A stretch of DNA of 55,590 nucleotides, taken from NCBI GenBank assembly GCA_021733985.1, contig JAIPJT010000014.1:1-55590 (forward strand), given 5' to 3'. Positions 1 through 7,729 of this stretch are shown here, piece by piece. Origin of the DNA: Victivallales bacterium. Lineage in GTDB: Bacteria > Verrucomicrobiota > Lentisphaeria > Victivallales > GWF2-38-69. The position numbers and the translations under genes were made by a program. Below the pieces are notes generated by a model. It saw nothing but the letters and a program-made list of their open reading frames with translations. It was not told the DNA's origin and did not search any database. The first letter of the stretch is position 1; each line of letters opens with the position of its first letter.

Positions 1-655
1 TTCCAATATATTCAGGTTTATTAGGGGTATCTCCAAGCGGGGTAGTCAATCTTCCCAGAGTGTCGGGGGCTTCATGCCAGGGATTTTCCAGCATACCTCC
101 TTCAAAACTTATGTGCAGTAGATTTCTGTCCATAGAATACGGTTTTTCATGGGTGGAGGTAACCGGGATGTTATATTTTGTTGCATATTCGATAAGGTCT
201 GTTCTTCCCTTAAATTCCCAAACGCGCCAAGGAGCAATTACATTGATGTTTGGATCCAGAGCATATGCAGTAAGCTCAAATCTGACCTGATCATTGCCTT
301 TACCCGTAGCGCCGTGACATATAGTATCAGCACCTTCCTTATTCGCTATTTCAACAAGGCGTTTAGCAATAAGAGGTCTTGCAATTGCAGTACCGAGCAA
401 ATAAGTTCCTTCATATATAGCATTAGATTTAGCCATAGGAAAAACATAATCCTTAACAAATTCTTCTCTCAAATCTTCTACATAGCATTTGCTGGCGCCT
501 GTTTTTATGGCTTTTTCTTCTAATCCATCGAGCTCTTCTCCCTGTCCGATATCAGCGCAGAAGCCTATTACCTCTACATTGTATTTTTCTATAAGCCATC
601 TGACTATTACTGATGTGTCAAGGCCTCCGGAGTAGGCCACAACTACTTTCTTCAT
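1..655 (-). CDS. argG: Argininosuccinate synthase, 5' part of gene (runs off the window)
   Basis: ATP-dependent ligation of citrulline and aspartate to argininosuccinate, the penultimate step of arginine synthesis, in the cytoplasm. Reading the minus strand from 655, the product begins [16 protein letters not shown], which holds the N-type ATP pyrophosphatase signature SGGLDTS at residues 9-15. It continues with typical ArgG segments [22 protein letters not shown] and APWR. About 218 residues of an enzyme usually near 400 are present; the frame is open to the window edge, so the gene is cut by the window, not broken. The ATG at 653-655 is preceded by AAAAAGGA about eight bases upstream. The upstream gap holds a possible ARG box and repeat R1. 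Identification is by clear motif match. Confidence 0.95.
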   Translation of the reverse strand, partial: MKKVVVAYSGGLDTSVIVRWLIEKYNVEVIGFCADIGQGEELDGLEEKAIKTGASKCYVEDLREEFVKDYVFPMAKSNAIYEGTYLLGTAIARPLIAKRLVEIANKEGADTICHGATGKGNDQVRFELTAYALDPNINVIAPWRVWEFKGRTDLIEYATKYNIPVTSTHEKPYSMDRNLLHISFEGGMLENPWHEAPDTLGRLTTPLGDTPNKPEYIG

Positions 656-689
656 CACTGTTATCCTTTTTTATAAAATATAAAGTTGC

Positions 690-703
690 AGAATTGTTAT
701 TCA
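690..703. promoter_or_regulatory. Possible ARG box upstream of argG
   Basis: The imperfect palindrome AGAATTGTTATTCA lies 35-48 bases upstream of the argG start. It resembles the ArgR operator core TGAAT-4-ATTCA with one arm mismatched. ArgR control of argG is well known in other bacteria. No argR gene is in the window, and such AT-rich palindromes can arise by chance here, so this is only a suggestion. Confidence 0.25.
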
Positions 704-829
704 GTTCATGTATCGAACTTTACATAAATTCTATATAAATAAAAACAAATCACATCTAAGATATATCTTTAAATGAAAAAATCTTTTAATGAAAGTAAAA
801 AATAAAAAAAAACTTTTTGGAGAAAAGTT

Positions 830-1002
830 TATACCCAAAACGTTTTGGTTTATTTATCCATCACACCAAACGGTATGACCATAAGGTCGAAAAATAAAAA
901 TTTATGTCCAAGTTCAGTTACGAAGGACAAAAACCATTCCGTCTTCGTTTTCGATATTGCGGAACTACGCCGAATTAAAAAAACCGCATACACTTGTGTA
1001 TA
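830..1002 (+). repeat. Repeat family R1, copy A
   Basis: Full copy of an intergenic repeat also present at 31827-32009 and 33408-33592, with its first 36 bases again at 21374-21409. It opens with TATACCCAAAACGTTTTGG, containing the 14-base palindrome CCAAAACGTTTTGG. It has a central hairpin with arms ACGAAGGAC and GTCTTCGT, and ends with the palindrome ATACACTTGTGTAT. A 24-codon frame (904-978) lies inside. The right end stops one base short of the universal stress protein stop codon at 1004. With the AT-rich argG upstream region it fills the 656-1003 gap; I see no further gene there. Confidence 0.85.
904..978 (+). other. 24-codon open frame inside R1 copy A (speculative)
   Basis: ATG to TAA, 24 codons, beginning MSKFSYEGQK and ending RYCGTTPN. 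The same frame is open in R1 copy B (31910-31984) with changes only in the last third, but is stopped after five codons in copy C. There is no convincing ribosome binding site upstream. The conservation may reflect the overlapping DNA/RNA hairpin and not a peptide. Confidence 0.2.
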
Positions 1003-1003
1003 C

Positions 1004-1504
1004 TTATTCATTTTTATCGGCAGGAACAATAATCAAAGTTTTTTTCAAATATTTTAAAACCTTATTTGTAGTGCTGCCGAGTAGAGCCTTGTGCCATGGA
1101 CCATGGCCGTGCGACCCCATTATTACCATATCGGCATTAATCTGCTCTGCTTCATTTACAATTGTATCGATAATTTCACCTTCTACAAGAAGCGCTTTTG
1201 CATCTATATTTTTATCTGTAAACCTATCTTTTATCTCGAGTATCATACTGTGCTCTCTTTTCAGCTCATGAGCTGCCTGTTCCCTAACAACATCATATCG
1301 TATGGTTGTAGTATAGGGACCGCCAAAATCTCCCAGAGAGGGAATTGTCTGGGCATTAACCTGATCCTTTATGAGCTCAGTCACAGGCTCTGTGACATGA
1401 ATAAACAGAACCTGTGCATTAAATGCTTCTGCAAATTCTTCAGTTTTAAGCAGTATCTTCTCTGTCAGATCAGAAAAATCTATAGGAACTAATATTTTTT
1501 TCAT
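1004..1504 (-). CDS. Universal stress protein (UspA family), single domain
   Basis: A 166-residue cytoplasmic protein with the standard Usp fold. It begins MKKILVPIDFSDLTEK, the usual first strand and helix, and ends with the ATP-binding motif G-2x-G-9x-G(S/T), visible as GSHGHGPWHKALLGST. It is therefore of the nucleotide-binding type. Its ATG overlaps the stop codon of cdaR in an ATGA (1501-1504), so translation is probably coupled. This makes it the last gene of a cdaA-cdaR-usp operon. Usp domains bind ATP, and in KdpD of Gram-positive bacteria one binds c-di-AMP; that this one is a c-di-AMP target is only an inference from the operon. Repeat R1 begins directly after its stop. Confidence 0.9.
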   Translation of the reverse strand: MKKILVPIDFSDLTEKILLKTEEFAEAFNAQVLFIHVTEPVTELIKDQVNAQTIPSLGDFGGPYTTTIRYDVVREQAAHELKREHSMILEIKDRFTDKNIDAKALLVEGEIIDTIVNEAEQINADMVIMGSHGHGPWHKALLGSTTNKVLKYLKKTLIIVPADKNE

Positions 1505-2514
1505 GTAGTCTCTCCTTTTATTTTAAACTGGTTGAGTTCAACTTTTATATATGAAGGTTCAACAAATTTAATATTCAATGTAATATCCTTACACCATACT
1601 TCTACTTTTGATTCATATATTCCCAGTTTATTATAATTAGAAATATCTATAAAAGCTTTTATTTTATTTCGTGTTAAAAGCTCCAAATGGCTTTTGGGAC
1701 CATGAAGTGTTATATCTACAGCCCTGGTTAAAAGTTTCGGTAAAAAGTTTTGTATACTGGAAGCAGACATTATATGTACCGGTATATTTTTGAATACCCT
1801 GGTAGTAAGAGCTTTGTAAATTTCAACCTTTACCTGCACCGAAGAAGGAGTTGCAATTATTTTCGGTGCAACCTGTTGTAGTTTTTTATCAACCTGAAAG
1901 CTTGCCACCGTTGAAGGCCCGAGACTTATCGGTTTTGTGTTAACGGTTTTTATTTCTTTGATTATACTTTCAGGTCCGGTAAGGGTTATATGCTTAGGGG
2001 TTAAGGACACTTCTCCGTATTTATAATCCTGCGGAAGAGATCCTTCGAACCGAGGCTCCACTTTTACTTTTTTTGATATATTTTTATCACACTGTACAGT
2101 CAGGTCTGAAGGGTTAACAGAAAGAACATGAACATCAGTTGGAGCATGGACCTGCTCCTTGCTGAAATCGATATTAATGTGACTGTATTCTGAGTTTTTA
2201 TATTTTTCCAGAATATCTTCAGAAATATTAATATCCACTCTGAATTTGGATGCAGTAAGCAGGTTAATGGATTTTTTTGAAGTTCTTACGGTTAGGTTAA
2301 CTGTTTTGGGTTTATACGTCATTATTTCTATATTGCCATGAGTTATAAAATTAACGGGTACTCCCTGGATTATTTTTTCTTCACCAATTTCCGTACTGAC
2401 TTTTAAATATACGAGTATAGCAAAAAATACAGCAATTACCTTCCGGAGAAAGTTATGTCTGATAAAATACGGAACAAAAGAATTCAGTTTTTTAAAAAAA
2501 TTTAAAAAAGGCAT
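1501..2514 (-). CDS. cdaR: YbbR-domain protein, CdaR-like partner of the diadenylate cyclase
   Basis: A 337-residue membrane-anchored protein. One transmembrane helix at about residues 25-40 is followed by a long extracytoplasmic region of repeated YbbR-type beta modules (recurrent segments such as VNLTVRTSKKSI, PKHITLTGPESII and VDITLHGPKSHLELL). CdaR in Gram-positive bacteria binds CdaA and tunes its c-di-AMP output. The gene lies 23 bases after cdaA and overlaps the next gene (usp) by four bases. The ATG at 2514 begins MPFLNFFKKLNSF and precedes the single helix, as expected. Family assignment is good; the regulatory role rests on gene order and family knowledge. Confidence 0.85.
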   Translation of the reverse strand: MPFLNFFKKLNSFVPYFIRHNFLRKVIAVFFAILVYLKVSTEIGEEKIIQGVPVNFITHGNIEIMTYKPKTVNLTVRTSKKSINLLTASKFRVDINISEDILEKYKNSEYSHINIDFSKEQVHAPTDVHVLSVNPSDLTVQCDKNISKKVKVEPRFEGSLPQDYKYGEVSLTPKHITLTGPESIIKEIKTVNTKPISLGPSTVASFQVDKKLQQVAPKIIATPSSVQVKVEIYKALTTRVFKNIPVHIMSASSIQNFLPKLLTRAVDITLHGPKSHLELLTRNKIKAFIDISNYNKLGIYESKVEVWCKDITLNIKFVEPSYIKVELNQFKIKGETT

Positions 2515-2537
2515 AATAAAAATTTTTCTGCTTAAAT

Positions 2538-3365
2538 TTATTTATTTACATTTTCCGTTTCTGAGATGTCTGAAATAATTTCCTTAAAAGGTTTTCCTTT
2601 TTCTTCGACAAGCAGAGCATTTAAAAATCTTCTCAGCTTATCTGGTCTGATATAACGTTTAATATTTCCTTTATATGCAATTGATATAGCTCCGGTTTCT
2701 TCTGAAACAACTAATGCCAGAGTGTCTGTATCCTCTGTAATACCCAGAGCTGCCCGGTGCCTTGTTCCCATGGATCTTGTTCTGAACTCATTTGTTGATA
2801 AAGGGAAAATACAGTGTGCAGCAATAATCCTTCCGCTTTTGATTATAATCCCCCCATCGTGAAGGGCAGCATTTGGATAAAATATTGCCTCAATTAATTT
2901 ATGAGATAATTTAGCATCCAGTTTTACGGCGCTGTCGATGATATGCCGAAGGCCAATGTTCTGCTCTATCACAATTAATGCACCATGCTGACGTCCTGCA
3001 AGATTTATGACAGCTGTAATTATTTCATTAATAGTTTCTGTCTTTCTCTGAGATTTGTTGAACGGGTTGCTGCCCAGCTGTGCAAAAGCTCTTCTAATTT
3101 CAGGTTGAAATATAACGATTACAGCCATTGCAAAAAGGGTCCATAAACCGTTTAAAAGCCAGCTTATTACTTCAAATTTAAGCAAATCAGCTGCAATTGT
3201 TAACCCCATTATAACAAAAACAAGACCTGCAAGGACGGAAGAACCTTTTGTGCCTCTAAGATATTTCAAAATGTAATAAAATATTACAGAGAGAATAAGT
3301 ACTTCGAGTATAGGAGATAAGGAATAATAAATAAATTCCAATAAGTTTATAAACAGTTCAAGCAT
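2538..3365 (-). CDS. cdaA: Diadenylate cyclase CdaA (c-di-AMP synthase)
   Basis: Makes c-di-AMP from two ATP at the inner membrane. From the ATG at 3363-3365 the protein has 275 residues: three N-terminal transmembrane helices within residues 5-90, then a DAC domain. The RHR motif is at 202-204 (GTRHRAALG), followed by VVSEETGAIS. The usual DGA motif reads LHDGG (DGG at 170-172), a conservative change. A longer frame from a TTG at 3440 adds 25 residues unlike the family; I prefer the ATG because it gives the canonical MLE- start and helix pattern, although no strong ribosome binding site is visible for either. It heads the cdaA-cdaR-usp set, and two R2 repeats lie in its upstream region. Confidence 0.92.
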   Translation of the reverse strand: MLELFINLLEFIYYSLSPILEVLILSVIFYYILKYLRGTKGSSVLAGLVFVIMGLTIAADLLKFEVISWLLNGLWTLFAMAVIVIFQPEIRRAFAQLGSNPFNKSQRKTETINEIITAVINLAGRQHGALIVIEQNIGLRHIIDSAVKLDAKLSHKLIEAIFYPNAALHDGGIIIKSGRIIAAHCIFPLSTNEFRTRSMGTRHRAALGITEDTDTLALVVSEETGAISIAYKGNIKRYIRPDKLRRFLNALLVEEKGKPFKEIISDISETENVNK

Positions 3366-3501
3366 CTTAAAATATTTAATATTAGCGTTTGATAGTATAA
3401 AAAAAGAACAAAATACGGTACTATTAAGATGTAACCTCAATATTATTAGTATAATATATTTATTTCTAATTTCAGCGCGGGAAATATATTTTTTTGTAAT
3501 T

Positions 3502-3586
3502 AGCTTTGATCTTCGTTCGACAAAGTTCTATCCTATTTGAAACGAACCGGTAGGGCGCGATCTCCGAGCGCGCCTAAATACAGCAT
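3502..3586 (+). repeat. Repeat family R2, copy 1 (REP-like, 85 bp)
   Basis: An 85-base unit differing at one base from the unit at 3661-3745. It contains the hairpins CTTTG...CAAAG and GGCGCG-ATCTCCGA-GCGCGCC, the latter GC-rich and conspicuous against the AT-rich surroundings. It resembles bacterial REP/BIME palindromes. Orientation given is arbitrary. It lies between cdaA and tRNA-Glu. Confidence 0.9.
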
Positions 3587-3660
3587 TATTGTTAAATATA
3601 TAATAAAATTATACGATTTAACGCAATATTTTACTGTATAGTAATTTTTTGTTTCAGGGG

Positions 3661-3745
3661 AGCTTTGATCTTCGTCCGACAAAGTTCTATCCTATTTGAA
3701 ACGAACCGGTAGGGCGCGATCTCCGAGCGCGCCTAAATACAGCAT
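3661..3745 (+). repeat. Repeat family R2, copy 2 (REP-like, 85 bp)
   Basis: Direct repeat of 3502-3586 with a single C/T difference (CTTCGTCCGA against CTTCGTTCGA). It is preceded by TGTTTCAGGGGAGC. A shorter, diverged copy is at 14331-14360 in the opp operon. The 75 bases between the two copies are AT-rich and unrelated. With copy 1 and the hairpin at 3828-3844 it explains most of the 3366-3902 gap, in which I see no gene. Confidence 0.9.
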
Positions 3746-3827
3746 CGTTTACTAAATATGCTATATTTTCCATTTAAATAGTAAGTTTACCCTGATATAT
3801 TAATTCTTGTTCCAGGGGAGAAGCTAA

Positions 3828-3844
3828 ACGAAAAAATTTTTCGT
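3828..3844. repeat. Perfect palindrome of the CACGAAAA/TTTTCGTG module
   Basis: ACGAAAAA-A-TTTTTCGT forms an eight-pair stem. It sits just after TTCCAGGGGAGAAGCTA, the same arrangement (CAGGGGAG then hairpin) as in the opp operon element at 14421-14499. It lies about 60 bases beyond the tRNA-Glu 3' end on the minus strand and could aid termination there, though no clean T-run follows on that strand. Confidence 0.5.
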
Positions 3845-3902
3845 ATAAAAGGTGCAAATTAAATTCTGAATTAATTTGGGTTTGTTAAAATCAGTAGAAA
3901 GA

Positions 3903-3978
<76 letters not shown>

Positions 3979-3995
3979 GTCTTGAAAGAGTTAAT

Positions 3996-4023
3996 AAGAT
4001 ATTGATTTATTAAAAATAGTCAA
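3996..4023 (-). promoter_or_regulatory. Candidate sigma-70 promoter for tRNA-Glu
   Basis: On the minus strand TTGACT (4023-4018) and TATCTT (4001-3996) are separated by 16 bases, and the tRNA begins 17 bases after the -10 box. The -35 box matches consensus at five of six positions and the -10 at four of six. The remaining 4024-4199 stretch is AT-rich with no gene visible. Confidence 0.45.
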
Positions 4024-4199
4024 GCGGGAAAATTTAAAAAATTTAAAAAAATATAGAAAATTAAATAAATTTCTGCATTTCTGAGTTAACTCTTTTGCTG
4101 AAAAGCGTCTGTGAAAGATCGGTATAATATATTTTTACAGCTAAAGTTTCAGAATCAACCTTTACAATATAAAAAAATATTTTTTAAGGAACGGTTGTA

Positions 4200-5519
4200 T
4201 CAGCTTCTTATAATAGCTAAAGCCTCATCGCGTTTCTCCTGCATTTTCTTTTCCGTATCGGCTTCAAGGTTTAACCTTAAGAGCGGTTCAGTATTTGAAC
4301 TTCTTACATTGAACCACCAGTCGCCGTAATCAAAAGTAATACCGTCCAGCTCATATATTTCAGCATCAGAATATTTTATTTTCAATTCATCAAGTACCCG
4401 TGCTGTATCTTTAACTTTTGAATTTATTTCTCCGGTTGCAAAATATTTTCTCAGCGGTTTTACCAGTTGAGAAACAGTTTTTCCTGTTTTACATACGAGA
4501 TTACCTAATATAAGAAAAGCCAGAGCCTGGGATTCTGCAATGTAATTCTGTTTAAAATAATAGTGTCCCGATAATTCTCCGGCAAAAACAGCATTGCATT
4601 CACGCATTTGCGCTTTTATAAAAGCATGACCGACCCGGCACATTACAGCTTTACCGCCATTTTGTTCTATGCATTCTCTTACCGCTTTACTGCTTCTTAA
4701 ATCGTAAAGTATTGTCTCCGGACCGTGGCTGAGAATATCCTTAGCAATTAAAGCGGTAAAAAGGTCCATAGATATAATATTTCCTTCATTATCCACAAAC
4801 CCGCATCTATCTGCATCTCCATCAAATGCCGCGCCGAAATCCGCTCCGGTTTCTTTTACTTTTGCACATACATCATCTAAAGTTTCTGTAATAAGCGGAT
4901 TGGCCTCATGATTTGGAAAAGTTCCGTCAAGTTCCTCATAAAGGGGGATTACTTCGAATAAATCTCTTATACCTGCGATTTCGTAAGACCCCATTGCATT
5001 TGCAAAATCTGCAACAACCTTAAGCTTTTTATTAATTTCAGAAAAAGACCTGATATGTTCTCCATATTGTTTTGAAATGTTATGTGATATAATTGTACCT
5101 TTTGATTCTGTAACCGGTTTCCAGGATTTATTTTTAACAATTTCTTCAATTTGCTTAATACCGGTAGCGCTGCTTACAGGAACTGCACTGTCTCTACACA
5201 GTTTGAGTCCATTCCACTCGCCTGTATTATGAGAAGCAGTTATCATGATACTGCCGTCAGCCTCAAGCTTCCCGTTGGCAAAATATGACATTGGTGTAGA
5301 ACAGAGGCCAATATCAATAACATCCGCACCCATTTCATTTATACCGGCGGCCAACGCCTCGAATAAAGGTTTTGAATGCGGGCGCATATCTCTGCCGATA
5401 ACTATTTTTTTCCCTCTTATGAGAGTTACAAAAGCTTTGCCGATTTTATTAACCAGCTGTTCATTAATCTGTGAGGGATAAATACCCCTTATATCATAAG
5501 CTTTAAAGACTCCTGCCAT
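4200..5519 (-). CDS. Phosphomannomutase/phosphoglucomutase family enzyme (ManB/AlgC type)
   Basis: Interconverts hexose 1- and 6-phosphates for sugar-nucleotide and envelope synthesis, in the cytoplasm. The 439-residue length and four-domain order fit the bacterial PMM/PGM group. The catalytic phosphoserine loop is TASHNTGEWNG (Ser96; the usual Pro after Asn is Thr). The Mg loop is DGDADR (233-238), the sugar-binding loop is GELSGHYYF (about 314-322), and the phosphate loop VRSSNTEP lies near the C-terminus. It starts MAGVFKAYDIRGIYP, a typical ManB start. Gram-positive cdaA operons carry the related mutase glmM; here the mutase lies upstream of cdaA across the tRNA. Preference for mannose, glucose or glucosamine phosphate cannot be decided by eye, but the sequence looks more ManB/AlgC-like than GlmM-like. 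Confidence 0.92.
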   Translation of the reverse strand: MAGVFKAYDIRGIYPSQINEQLVNKIGKAFVTLIRGKKIVIGRDMRPHSKPLFEALAAGINEMGADVIDIGLCSTPMSYFANGKLEADGSIMITASHNTGEWNGLKLCRDSAVPVSSATGIKQIEEIVKNKSWKPVTESKGTIISHNISKQYGEHIRSFSEINKKLKVVADFANAMGSYEIAGIRDLFEVIPLYEELDGTFPNHEANPLITETLDDVCAKVKETGADFGAAFDGDADRCGFVDNEGNIISMDLFTALIAKDILSHGPETILYDLRSSKAVRECIEQNGGKAVMCRVGHAFIKAQMRECNAVFAGELSGHYYFKQNYIAESQALAFLILGNLVCKTGKTVSQLVKPLRKYFATGEINSKVKDTARVLDELKIKYSDAEIYELDGITFDYGDWWFNVRSSNTEPLLRLNLEADTEKKMQEKRDEALAIIRS

Positions 5520-5719
5520 AATTACACCTCATAAATTTAAAACATTTATATTTTGCAGTTAAAATTTTTTGCAATAGCAAATTTTAAAATTAACTTATTA
5601 TATATTATAAAGTAATTATAAATAACTGCAACTATTGACAAATAGTGAATGCGGTCATAACCTTAAATATTAAACTTGAAAATCTACATTTCAGTTTAAA
5701 AATTAAATGGATAAAATAT

Positions 5720-6508
5720 ATGTTTAAAACAGTTCCTGAATTTGTATTAACCTTTTTGCTTTTCTGTGTTGTATTAGATATCAATGCTGTAAAAATAAAA
5801 CTTTCAAAAGAGGAAATCTGTGATATCGGTTACAGGATTTATAAAAACGAATGCGGACTTAAACCTGAAAATCTTACACACTGGAATGAGGGTGAAAATT
5901 TTGCATCTATGGGAATAGGCCATTTTTTATGGTATCCGAAAGGGAGCAGGCAGACTTATAAAGCAACTTTTCCTAAATTATTAGCCTACTTAAAGGAAAA
6001 TAATATTAAACTCCCATCCTGGCTGGAGGAAAACTACTATAACTGTCCATGGAGTTCCCAGAGTTTATTTAATGAAAATTTTAACAGTCCCAGAATGAGA
6101 TCACTGAGAAAATTTCTGAAAAAAACAATGTATTGCCAGACAATTTTTATAATTTACAGATTTAATGATTCTATACCGAAACTGTTAAAAGCGGCTGAAA
6201 GAAGAGGTACTGAGAAGCATGTAGTCGAACAGTTAAACAGGATGGCAAGAAGCTATCTTGGAATGTATGTGTTGATAGATTATGTTAATTTTAAAGGAGC
6301 CGGAACTAATCCGGATGCCGGGCAGTGGGGCCTCCTTCAGGTACTGGAAAATATGAAAGGAACAGAAGTCGGAAGAACAGCATGCTACGATTTTGCAAAA
6401 TCAGCAGCATATGTGCTTAAAAAAAGGGTGCAGAATTCTTCAAATCGCGTACGTGAAATAAAATGGTACGCAGGATGGCTAAAAAGACTTGAGACTTATT
6501 ATATGTAA
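5720..6508 (+). CDS. Secreted lysozyme-like protein of an uncharacterised conserved family
   Basis: From ATG 5720 the product has 262 residues. An N-terminal hydrophobic segment (VLTFLLFCVVLDINA, about 8-22) looks like a signal peptide, so the rest should be exported. The segment NECG...NEGENFASMGIGHFLWYPKG, about 30 residues long, resembles the Glu and GIGH region of phage-type lysozymes. Later blocks YVLIDYVNFKGAGTNP, GQWGLLQVLENM and a C-terminal W-Y-x-G-W-L-x-R-L motif match a family I recall from proteobacterial genomes as hypothetical. A longer frame opens at a GTG (5645) but adds a non-hydrophobic extension. Enzymatic activity is inferred, not shown. It lies upstream of the HbpS-TrhA-epimerase cluster. 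Confidence 0.55.
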   Translation: MFKTVPEFVLTFLLFCVVLDINAVKIKLSKEEICDIGYRIYKNECGLKPENLTHWNEGENFASMGIGHFLWYPKGSRQTYKATFPKLLAYLKENNIKLPSWLEENYYNCPWSSQSLFNENFNSPRMRSLRKFLKKTMYCQTIFIIYRFNDSIPKLLKAAERRGTEKHVVEQLNRMARSYLGMYVLIDYVNFKGAGTNPDAGQWGLLQVLENMKGTEVGRTACYDFAKSAAYVLKKRVQNSSNRVREIKWYAGWLKRLETYYM

Positions 6509-6641
6509 TTCAATAAAGGAGACTGATTCCGTGAGTTTTTTACGTTAAGTATTAAAATAAACCTATTTTTTATAATTTATTTCACGGATTTAGGAGAACC
6601 TGAATAGAATGTAAAAAAATAAAAGAAGGAAAGGAAGAAAA

Positions 6642-7076
6642 ATGCCGGATATTACACTTGAGCAGGCACAAATATCAATAAGGGCAGCTTTAGAAAAGGC
6701 TGAATCAATTAACACAAAAATGTGCATAGCAGTTGTTGACACAGGAGGTAACCTAAAAGCCTTTGTACGTATGGAAAAAGCTTGGCTTGGAAGTATAGAT
6801 ATAGCAATGAAAAAAGCAAAAACGTCAAGGTATTTTGACATGCCTACAGGCGAGATAGGGGAGATGTCGCAACCTGGAAGAGAATTGTTCAATATTGAAA
6901 TTTCAAATGATGGGTTAATTACATTCCCGGGCGGCCTGCCGCTTACAAACAGAGATGATGAAGTAATCGGAGCTATAGGTGTATCCGGAAGTACTGTTTC
7001 TAATGATTTAATAGTTGCAGAAGCCGGAGAAACAGCACTAAGCGGACATTTCCTTTATTCTGAAAAGAAAGTATAA
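6642..7076 (+). CDS. GlcG/HbpS family protein (DUF336)
   Basis: A 144-residue small protein beginning [20 protein letters not shown] with the family blocks [28 protein letters not shown] and [10 protein letters not shown]. Members bind haem or cobalamin-type ligands (HbpS of Streptomyces) or accompany glycolate oxidase and diol metabolism genes (GlcG). No export signal is present. A good ribosome binding site, GGAAGAAAA, precedes the ATG. Its stop overlaps the next gene's start (TAATG), so it is co-translated with the TrhA gene. The ligand is unknown. The 6509-6640 leader holds a possible long-range stem TCCGTGA (6528-6534) with TCACGGA (6582-6588). Confidence 0.88.
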   Translation: MPDITLEQAQISIRAALEKAESINTKMCIAVVDTGGNLKAFVRMEKAWLGSIDIAMKKAKTSRYFDMPTGEIGEMSQPGRELFNIEISNDGLITFPGGLPLTNRDDEVIGAIGVSGSTVSNDLIVAEAGETALSGHFLYSEKKV

Positions 7077-7729
7077 TGTTTTCAGCTTCACTATCACTTG
7101 AAGAAAAAGTTAACAGTATAACTCATGGGTTAGGGGCACTGCTTGGTATCATCGGCGGCATTTACTTTGTTTTTGTCGGGTTAAATCTGAGATGTGCTCC
7201 TGTCCAGCTTTTATGCCTCCTTATTTTTATTGTTTCATTAATACTTCTCTATTCATTTTCCGCTTTTTATCATTTAGCAGAACCCGGCAGTAAAAGAAAA
7301 ATAATTTTCCAGAAACTTGATCATTCAGCAATTTTTTTACTAATAGCCGGTACATATACCCCTTTTATGGTTTTTGCCGTTCCATCTACTTTTGGAGTTA
7401 TTATTTTAACAGTAAACTGGATGCTCGCTGGTATCGGAATAATTATAGAGATATTCGATTTAGTAAAATCAAGAAAACCGGCATTAATACTGTATCTTAC
7501 AATGGGATGGCTTACTGTTTTTCTGATAAAAACGATATTTTCTTCAATATCGGCTGCTGCATTCGCTTTGTTGTTCGGAGGTGGTATTTTTTATACTTGC
7601 GGAGTTTACTTTTATCTGCAGAAACAAAAAACTTTTTTCCATGCTGTTTGGCATGTGTTTGTATTGCTTGGGAGTTTATGTCATTATTTTTCTATATTGA
7701 TTATATTTTTAAGTATTAACAGTGGATAA
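7076..7729 (+). CDS. trhA: Hemolysin III / TrhA family (PAQR-like) membrane protein
   Basis: A 217-residue integral membrane protein with about seven hydrophobic helices. Signature blocks are NSITHGLGALLG near the N-terminus, SAFYHL, LDHSAIFLLIAGTYTPF, MGWL, GGGIFYTCGVYFY and HAVWHVFVLLGSLCHYF. The conserved His/Asp/Ser set matches the PAQR-type metal site. Family members (YqfA/TrhA) affect membrane energetics and were first named hemolysin III; a toxin role should not be assumed. It overlaps the gene before by one base and the gene after by eight, indicating tight coupling in one operon. Confidence 0.9.
   Translation: MFSASLSLEEKVNSITHGLGALLGIIGGIYFVFVGLNLRCAPVQLLCLLIFIVSLILLYSFSAFYHLAEPGSKRKIIFQKLDHSAIFLLIAGTYTPFMVFAVPSTFGVIILTVNWMLAGIGIIIEIFDLVKSRKPALILYLTMGWLTVFLIKTIFSSISAAAFALLFGGGIFYTCGVYFYLQKQKTFFHAVWHVFVLLGSLCHYFSILIIFLSINSG

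Noticed and set aside
149-523. Plus-strand open frames over 60-523
   Set aside because: They lie antisense to argG, whose frame shows strong family motifs, and their products are of random composition.
845-1057. 70-codon plus-strand frame through R1 copy A and the usp 3' end
   Set aside because: It crosses from repeat into an antisense gene and is not preserved in copies B and C.
3502-3745. CRISPR array
   Set aside because: Only two units, too long (85 bp), with an AT-rich spacer of 74 bp; no cas genes are near.
5645-5719. GTG start for the lysozyme-like protein
   Set aside because: It would place 25 polar residues before the hydrophobic signal segment; the ATG at 5720 gives a normal signal peptide.
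7076-7729. Toxin (hemolysin) annotation for the TrhA protein
   Set aside because: Family members are membrane homeostasis proteins; nothing in the locus suggests toxin secretion.
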